Positions 15,531 through 19,855 of a stretch of 19,855 nt of DNA are shown here, one piece after another. Each line of letters begins with the position of its first letter. The first letter of the stretch is position 1. The DNA comes from Chloroflexota bacterium (GTDB taxonomy: Bacteria > Chloroflexota > Dehalococcoidia > Lucifugimonadales > JADFKI01). The DNA is taken from contig JADFKI010000024.1 in the NCBI GenBank assembly GCA_022565015.1, forward strand, positions 1-19,855, given 5' to 3'. The notes beneath the pieces are model-generated. The model was not told the origin of the DNA and made no database searches. It worked only from the letters and a program-made list of their open reading frames with translations. A program made the translations under genes and the position numbers.

Positions 15531-15758
15531 TGGGGAGCGTCGTGGTGCTGCGGTTCCGTCTCTGAATGGGTCATAGGTCGCGTATTGTTGGCAGAGTATG
15601 TTTTACCAGAGTGTCCGTTTTTTCGGAATCCTCCTTTGGTAAACCTTCGTGGTTCCGATGATATCCATAGCTGTGGTATTATTCCGGATAATTAGGGTGA
15701 TACCCACCGCTAGGGAACAGACGGCTATTTTATGGCTCCGGAGACATAGGGGTGTCCT
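15531..15758. other. intergenic leader before the CxxCH protein gene
   Basis: No gene is seen. TTTACCA (15602-15608) pairs with TGGTAAA (15637-15643), AACC/GGTT forms a small hairpin inside, and TCGGAA pairs with TTCCGA around it. ATTAT/ATAAT flanks TCCGG near 15678-15692. The structures could end the thrC transcript or form the 5' leader of the next gene; none matches a riboswitch I know. Confidence 0.35.
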
Positions 15759-16160
15759 ATGAGGTTAGCCAGACGTCCCGTCTATATAGTCGGCGCCCTC
15801 GTGCTTGTAGTAGCTGCCACGGGAATCTTGGGCGCAGCCTATTTCCTGGGTATATTCGACCCACACTCCGGCCTTGCCCTCGATACCTTTAATCTAGTGT
15901 ACGGCACAGAAGGCAGCAGGTTGGACACCTGCGAGACCTGTCACACAAGTAGAAAGGTCACAAACGCCTATGGCTATGACTTGAAGCCGGCCTTCGAGGG
16001 GAAAAAGCTAACCGCGGCAGAGGCCATGGAACAGCTACAGGTCATGATCAAGACTATCGAGGAGCTGGACTCGGACGGCGATGGATACTCGAATATCGAA
16101 GAGGTCACGGCTCGCACCTTCCCCGGCAATCCTGACGACCATCCCCTCGCGTCTCCTTGA
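15759..16160 (+). CDS. membrane-anchored CxxCH haem-motif protein with an EF-hand loop
   Basis: The product is 133 residues. The ATG has GGGGTG closely upstream. Residues 8-31 form one hydrophobic segment, a signal anchor, so the rest should face outside. A single haem c attachment site is Cys58-Glu-Thr-Cys61-His62. The C-terminal part contains DSDGDGYSNIEE at 104-115, a canonical calcium loop with Asp104, Asp106, Asp108, Asn112 and Glu115, followed by TFPGNPDDHP, a pattern seen in secreted thrombospondin-3-like or dockerin-like repeats. It may be a small cytochrome c-like electron carrier stabilised by calcium; a CxxCH by itself does not prove haem binding. No cytochrome maturation gene is nearby. 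Confidence 0.7.
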   Translation: MRLARRPVYIVGALVLVVAATGILGAAYFLGIFDPHSGLALDTFNLVYGTEGSRLDTCETCHTSRKVTNAYGYDLKPAFEGKKLTAAEAMEQLQVMIKTIEELDSDGDGYSNIEEVTARTFPGNPDDHPLASP

Positions 16161-16240
16161 ATGGAGGTTTGTCGCGTAATAGAGGCTCGCGGCGGCGGCG
16201 TTACACTGTAAACTCGTCTGAGTTCGATCTTCGCAGAGAT

Positions 16241-16270
16241 TAAGAAGAGTGAAGCGTCACGATCTTCTTA
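16241..16270 (+). terminator. stem-loop downstream of the CxxCH protein gene
   Basis: TAAGAAGA pairs with TCTTCTTA, with an inner GTGA/TCAC stem, an AGCG loop and a GA bulge. It lies 80 nt after the stop codon. The following sequence TTGAGT is a poor T-tract, so termination is likely weak. Confidence 0.35.
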
Positions 16271-16297
16271 TTGAGTCACACAAGTGGACGAGGAATG

Positions 16298-16375
16298 GCC
16301 GGCGTCCCTCAGCCCGATGAGTCAATCCTCATCCTCGACACCGGCTCGGGGTTGAAATACGTGGAGCTGCTCTAG
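16298..16375 (+). pseudogene. relic of the 3' end of a second threonine synthase gene
   Basis: The frame starting GGC at 16301 reads GVPQPDESILILDTGSGL then KYVELL and stop. Twenty of 24 residues match the C-terminus of the intact threonine synthase (15453-15530), and 59 of 72 aligned bases are identical by hand count. Homology ends just upstream, where the sequence no longer reads as threonine synthase. It is too short to be functional. It records a past second copy, or a duplication and deletion around thrC. Confidence 0.75.
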
Positions 16376-16457
16376 AGAAATAAGTCTGAAGTGGAGGGCT
16401 TTACCCCCTCTCCCTGAGGGAGAGGAGTGAGGTGTCCGACTCCTTAATCGGAATATC

Positions 16458-16526
16458 TTCGGACTCTCCGATTCCTTCGTCTGAATCAGATCGGAGTCCG
16501 TCCCCACGGACCGATTCTTCGGAGAG
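16458..16526. repeat. dispersed structured repeat, copy 2
   Basis: This is the second copy of the 69-nt element at 1943-2011, with the same stems: CTCTCCGA with TCGGAGAG at the outside and GTCCGT/ACGGAC as inner hairpin. Bases between the stems differ while the stems are kept. Immediately before it, GTCCGACTCCTT (16435-16446) is the reverse complement of a segment flanking copy 1 (1886-1897), so related sequence extends beyond the core in inverted orientation. Confidence 0.7.
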
Positions 16527-16607
16527 GGCGGTGCGTCTCACCCCCTTCTCTAGCTCTCCCCCGCACGCGAGGGAGAGGACTGACCCGGTTGTGAAGAGGC
16601 CAGGGCC

Positions 16608-16850
16608 TTAGAGCAGGTCCAGGTCCTTCACGTGGGGGGCGTATATCTTCAGCGACGTGTCGAACATCTGGCGCACGAGGTCGTGGTCGGGGACGCATTC
16701 AGGGCACTCCTCGTTGACGCCGGGCCTGTACTTCACCGTGAGCCTTCCGTCGCGCAGCTCAGCCGTCTCCAGCGTGCCGCCCTCGGACGCCACGACCGTC
16801 TCGATGTTGTCCAACACCACCTGAATGCCCGGGTCTCCGATTGTAGCCAT
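16608..16850 (-). CDS. small NifU-like (Nfu domain) protein
   Basis: The product is 80 residues, matching a stand-alone Nfu-type domain. The ATG has a GGGGAAG-type site upstream. The fold pattern VVLDNIETVVASEGGTLE, then LTVKYRP, then Cys49-Pro-Glu-Cys52 matches NifU C-terminal domains that bridge a 4Fe-4S cluster between two CxxC motifs of a dimer. The usual spacing and small residues before the first Cys are altered (GVNEECPEC), so cluster delivery is likely but not sure. No iron-sulfur assembly gene is adjacent. Confidence 0.6.
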   Translation of the reverse strand: MATIGDPGIQVVLDNIETVVASEGGTLETAELRDGRLTVKYRPGVNEECPECVPDHDLVRQMFDTSLKIYAPHVKDLDLL

Positions 16851-17232
16851 CTTTCTTCCCCTTAATGGTTTCCGCCCTTAGTCTGCCCCCTAGCGTAAGG
16901 TCAATTACGTCGGAGTGTCAATACGACGAATAGATCGAGCGCCGACGCTTCCTTCGTACCCTACCTTCGTCCCCATGCAACCAACATACTCGCCCGAGCC
17001 GGAGTTCCCCGCAATCCATTTAACCCTCGAACCGTCCTTCCGGCGCCCGTAAGCACATCCGGGTCGCCTCGGATACGCCTGCGTTTGATACAAAACCCGG
17101 CGCCGCGTCCAGGGCATCGTATCAGGTGATATACTGCAATACATTGCCTGAATTGTTTTGCGCGACGTATCATTGGCTACCTACCATAGCGGCAGCCAAA
17201 CCCTTAGCCTGACGTCTCTATAAGGAGCCGAA
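16851..17232. other. intergenic region before the MFS gene
   Basis: No credible gene is seen. Short open frames on the minus strand are Arg-rich, have no recognisable domain and lack good ribosome binding sites. The right end holds the promoter candidate at 17144-17173. Confidence 0.5.
17144..17173 (+). promoter_or_regulatory. candidate promoter for the MFS transporter
   Basis: TTGCCT (17144-17149) and TATCAT (17168-17173, five of six) are separated by 18 nt and lie 60 nt before the TTG start codon. The call rests on pattern only. Confidence 0.4.
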
Positions 17233-18522
17233 TTGGCCCAGACCACGGCCAGACCGTCAGCGGTCCTAGAGGCTCTGAGAACGGCGAAGTATCCCTTACT
17301 GGAGTCGTTCAAGAGGTCCCCTATATACGAGACCCTTCAGGTCCGCGACTTCCGCTGGATCTGGGTGGGCTCCTTTGCATCGTTTATGGCGATGAACATG
17401 CAGATGATCACCAGGGGTTGGCTGGTCCTTCGACTGGAAGACGACTCGCCGTTTGCGCTCACGCTGGTCATGGTGTCCTTTGCCGCGCCGATGACATTCA
17501 TGTCGCTCATCGGCGGCGCCCTGGCCGATAGGGTGCCAAAAAAGTACCTGATATTTGGAAGCCAGATCGGCAACGCCCTCCTGACTTTCTTGATGGCGAT
17601 GATGGACGCCAGCGGCACCATCTGGCTGGGGGCCGTCCTGGCTATCGGCTTCGTGAACGGCTCCATGATGGCCATCAACATGCCTAGCCGTCAGTCGATA
17701 ATCTCCGAGATCGTGCCCGATGACAAGCTGATGAACGCCGTGGCGCTGAACAACTCGGCGATGAACCTGACACGAATAATCGGGCCTGCGCTCGCCGGAT
17801 TCCTCATCATATTCATCGACACGTCCGGTGTGTTCTATCTCGTGTCGATCGTATATGTGATCTCCGCCTTCTCCGTATTGCGGCTCAACGTGACGAGCGT
17901 ACCCGGCAACGGCAAGAAGAAGAGCCTCACCGGGGACATCCAGGAAGGGCTGAAGTACGTGTGGAGCGATGCGACTCTCCGTGGTCTGGTAATCATGGCG
18001 TTCATTCCATCCCTCTTCGGCTTCACGCTGTTTGCCCTGCTCCCCGCATGGGGACGCGAGGCGCTCAACGTCAGGTCCACGGACCTGGGCATTCTCATGA
18101 TGCTCATGGGCATAGGCGCATTGGTAGGCACGCTGGGCCTGGCGTCCGTAAAAAAGTTCAACAGGCGCGGCGCCCTTCTCCTTGTGAACTCAACACTGTG
18201 GGGCCTTGCGTTGATGGCCCTGTCACAGTCGCCCTCTTATGTTATCGCCACGCCCTTCCTACTATTGATAGGCCTGCTGAGCTCCGTGTACATGTCGCTG
18301 AACATGACCCTGACTCAGCTCTATGCCGCGCCTGAAATGCGCGGCCGCGTCATGAGCATCGCCATGATGACCTTCGGCTTGATGCCCATAGGAGCCCTGC
18401 CCTTCGGCTCCCTTGCGGAGGTTATCGGAACGCCAAACGCGCTGACCCTGAGCGGCCTGGTGCTTGCCGTGGCGACGGTGGTCTTCGCGTTCGCTTACCC
18501 TCACTTCCGCAAAATGGTCTGA
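17233..18522 (+). CDS. MFS transporter of the EntS/MFS_3 type
   Basis: The product is 429 residues from a TTG with AAGGAG 5 nt upstream. After a cytoplasmic N-terminus (PIYETLQVRDFRWIWVGSF, a hallmark of this subgroup) there are about twelve hydrophobic helices, with the loop 2-3 motif GGALADRVPKK of the major facilitator superfamily and a long central loop. NMPSRQSIISEIVPDDKLMNAVALN and PEMRGRVMSI are typical of the EntS-like efflux group. The substrate cannot be told from sequence; export of a small hydrophobic or siderophore-like compound is the usual role. Confidence 0.88.
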   Translation: MAQTTARPSAVLEALRTAKYPLLESFKRSPIYETLQVRDFRWIWVGSFASFMAMNMQMITRGWLVLRLEDDSPFALTLVMVSFAAPMTFMSLIGGALADRVPKKYLIFGSQIGNALLTFLMAMMDASGTIWLGAVLAIGFVNGSMMAINMPSRQSIISEIVPDDKLMNAVALNNSAMNLTRIIGPALAGFLIIFIDTSGVFYLVSIVYVISAFSVLRLNVTSVPGNGKKKSLTGDIQEGLKYVWSDATLRGLVIMAFIPSLFGFTLFALLPAWGREALNVRSTDLGILMMLMGIGALVGTLGLASVKKFNRRGALLLVNSTLWGLALMALSQSPSYVIATPFLLLIGLLSSVYMSLNMTLTQLYAAPEMRGRVMSIAMMTFGLMPIGALPFGSLAEVIGTPNALTLSGLVLAVATVVFAFAYPHFRKMV

Positions 18523-18576
18523 GAGCCCCGGACCCGCCGACTCAGTCGTCCGTCATTGGCCCAAGCCGTGCCTCCC

Positions 18577-18605
18577 TTGACCGCTGACACGGGCGATGCT
18601 AGCCT
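18577..18605 (+). promoter_or_regulatory. candidate promoter for the phosphotriesterase-family gene
   Basis: TTGACC (five of six) and TAGCCT are separated by 17 nt, about 50 nt before the start codon. The -10 keeps only the first two and last bases of the consensus, so the site is moderate at best. Confidence 0.3.
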
Positions 18606-18656
18606 CTTCTCGGTAGCCCCCCATGCGATGTCGGGAGCTCCAATGGGGGTGTGAAC

Positions 18657-19709
18657 TTGAGTCAAGACCCGATACCAGGCAAGGTGCAGACGGTACTCGG
18701 ACTTGTCGACCCCAAAGACCTCGGCGTCACCTCCACGCACGAGCACCTGCTAATCGACTTCTCGTTAATGCTCCGACCGCCCGTAGTGGCGCCGGAGACC
18801 GACATGACCAATGTGCCTCTTACGCTGGAAAACATGGGCTGGATACGTCACAACCACTACTCGAATCTCAACAATTTGCTTGTGCTGGACGAAGAGGCTG
18901 CCATAGCCGAGGTCGCGATGTACAGGGAGCTCGGCGGCGGATCTATCGTCGACGCAACGACCATCGGCATAGGCAGAGACCCTCGGGCCCTCGTGAGGAT
19001 CGCCCAGGCGACAGGCGTAAACATCGTGATGGGAGCAGGGTACTACGTGGGCGCTGTCCACCCTGACGACATGGACTCAAAGACCGAGGACGAGATCGCG
19101 GCGCAGATAACGGGCGAGGTCCGCGACGGCGTGGACGACACCAGTGTCAGGGCGGGCGTAATCGGCGAGATTGGGTGCACGTGGCCACTTACGGACAACG
19201 AACGCAAGGTGCTGAGGGCTTCGGCACGCGCGCAACGAGAGTCCGGCGCGGCGATACTCATACACCCCGGGCGCGACGAGGCGGCCCCTCAAGAAATAAT
19301 CGAGGTGCTGGCCGAGGCGGGCGCGGACATTGAACGCACCATAATCGGGCATCTCGACCGGACCATCACCGATCTCGACGTCCTCTTGAGGCTGGCCGAA
19401 AGCGGCTGCTACCTGGAGTGGGACCTCTTCGGCAACGAGTCGTCCCACTATCCGCTGTCCGACTTCGATATGCCCTCGGACGCACAGCGGCTGGACTTCA
19501 TCAGGCACGTTGTCGATCGAGGCTTCGACGATAGGGTGCTGATGGCCCAGGACATCTGCACCAAGCACCGGCTGGTGAAGTACGGCGGCCACGGCTACGG
19601 ACACATCGTCCAAAACATCGTTCCCAGAATGCGGCGAAAGGGGTTCACCCAGGAGACCATCCGCAAGGCCGTGATCGAGAACCCCGCCAGGATATTGGCC
19701 CTGGTCTGA
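18657..19709 (+). CDS. phosphotriesterase-family metal-dependent hydrolase
   Basis: The product is 350 residues. The TTG at 18657 is preferred because GGGGG ends 7 nt before it; the GTG at 18651 is nearly in contact with it. The binuclear metal site is traceable: His28-x-His30 in STHEHLL, a bridging Glu171 in GVIGEIG where phosphotriesterase has a carbamylated Lys, His203 in LIHPGRD, His232 in IGHLDRT and Asp299 in MAQDIC. The C-terminus GGHGYGHIVQNIVPRMRRKG with NPARIL is family-typical. The bridging Glu is as in E. coli PHP. Members are lactonases, esterases or amidases; the substrate is unknown. The ADP-ribosylglycohydrolase gene starts 13 nt later, so the two may be one operon. Confidence 0.88.
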   Translation: MSQDPIPGKVQTVLGLVDPKDLGVTSTHEHLLIDFSLMLRPPVVAPETDMTNVPLTLENMGWIRHNHYSNLNNLLVLDEEAAIAEVAMYRELGGGSIVDATTIGIGRDPRALVRIAQATGVNIVMGAGYYVGAVHPDDMDSKTEDEIAAQITGEVRDGVDDTSVRAGVIGEIGCTWPLTDNERKVLRASARAQRESGAAILIHPGRDEAAPQEIIEVLAEAGADIERTIIGHLDRTITDLDVLLRLAESGCYLEWDLFGNESSHYPLSDFDMPSDAQRLDFIRHVVDRGFDDRVLMAQDICTKHRLVKYGGHGYGHIVQNIVPRMRRKGFTQETIRKAVIENPARILALV

Positions 19710-19722
19710 AAGGCGAATAGTC

Positions 19723-19855
19723 ATGAACCAACTCGAGCGCTATCGCGGCTGTCTACTTGGCCTGGCGGTCGGAGATGCCTTGGGCACGACCCTGGAATTC
19801 AAGCCTCCGGGGTCCTTTACTCCGTTAGATGATATGGTGGGCGGAGGTCCCTTCG
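19723..19855 (+). CDS. ADP-ribosylglycohydrolase-like protein, start only (cut by window end)
   Basis: An ATG at 19723 with AAGGCG upstream opens a frame that runs off the window after 44 codons. The visible residues MNQLERYRGCLLGLAVGDAL, then GTTLEF, match the N-terminus of ADP-ribosylglycohydrolases (DraG/ADPRH fold), where GxxxGDALG leads the first metal-binding helix. The full protein would remove ADP-ribose from proteins or act on related N-glycosides. Metal-binding residues lie beyond the visible part. Confidence 0.75.
   Translation, partial: MNQLERYRGCLLGLAVGDALGTTLEFKPPGSFTPLDDMVGGGPF

Larger units (their letters stand above)
16161..16607. other. repeat-rich gap with gene relic
   Basis: No intact gene is seen. 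In order it holds: a small hairpin AACTC/GAGTT at 16211-16224, a terminator-like stem at 16241-16270, the relic of a threonine synthase 3' end, a perfect hairpin CCTCTCCC-TGA-GGGAGAGG at 16407-16425, the second copy of the dispersed repeat, and another CTCTCCC/GGGAGAG pair at 16554-16577. The two CTCTCCC hairpins flank the dispersed repeat. Confidence 0.65.

Noticed and set aside
16905..17173. Two overlapping minus-strand open frames of 70-79 codons
   Set aside because: They are Arg-rich, without a domain, ribosome binding site or neighbour logic, and lie in a region that looks non-coding.

Overview
The window looks like a bacterial chromosome segment of moderately high GC. Many genes appear to start at TTG or GTG behind good Shine-Dalgarno sequences (moxR, the DUF58 gene, the DUF4129 gene, hepT, the MFS gene, the phosphotriesterase gene). 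The mix of a tricarballylate-dehydrogenase-like flavoprotein, acyl-CoA dehydrogenase, a glutamate-semialdehyde-aminomutase-like enzyme, a phosphotriesterase-family hydrolase and a DUF5808 membrane protein recalls Chloroflexota of the Dehalococcoidia/SAR202 type. That placement is inference from gene content; there is no marker gene here to prove it.

Layout. 1-1352 is an accessory patch: a solitary HicB antitoxin and a gamma-glutamylcyclotransferase-like gene, both on the minus strand. They lie between an intact tRNA-Gln(TTG) and a 19-nt near-copy of that tRNA's 3' end about 1 kb away, which looks like a small integrative remnant. 1391-2150 holds a small DUF5808 gene and a structured dispersed repeat. 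2151-7265 is a plus-strand block: an FAD-dependent dehydrogenase preceded by operator-like palindromes, then a tightly packed moxR - DUF58 - DUF4129 membrane protein cluster. This resembles the known MoxR/DUF58/transglutaminase clusters, but the last protein has no visible transglutaminase core.

7353-9296 is the most unusual gene. It is visibly AT-richer than its neighbours and encodes a single large protein with an N-terminal phospholipase-D-type half-site (HSK...GSAN) and a central P-loop ATPase with Walker A, Walker B, sensor Asn and Lys-Arg motifs. It stands alone and has the look of a one-gene defence or mobile-element ATPase-nuclease.

9318-14176 is a minus-strand block: CrcB fluoride channel, acyl-CoA dehydrogenase, a HepT/MntA toxin-antitoxin pair with overlapping genes, thioredoxin reductase, and a class III aminotransferase of the HemL type. 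14361-16850 holds threonine synthase, a small membrane-anchored CxxCH/EF-hand protein, a repeat-rich gap that contains the broken-off 3' end of a second threonine synthase and a second copy of the dispersed repeat, and a small NifU-like protein on the minus strand. 17233-19855 has an MFS transporter, a phosphotriesterase-family hydrolase and the beginning of an ADP-ribosylglycohydrolase that runs off the window.

The genes do not form one pathway. The window is a set of household and catabolic genes interrupted by three accessory patches: the tRNA-flanked remnant, the PLD-ATPase gene and the HepT/MntA pair.
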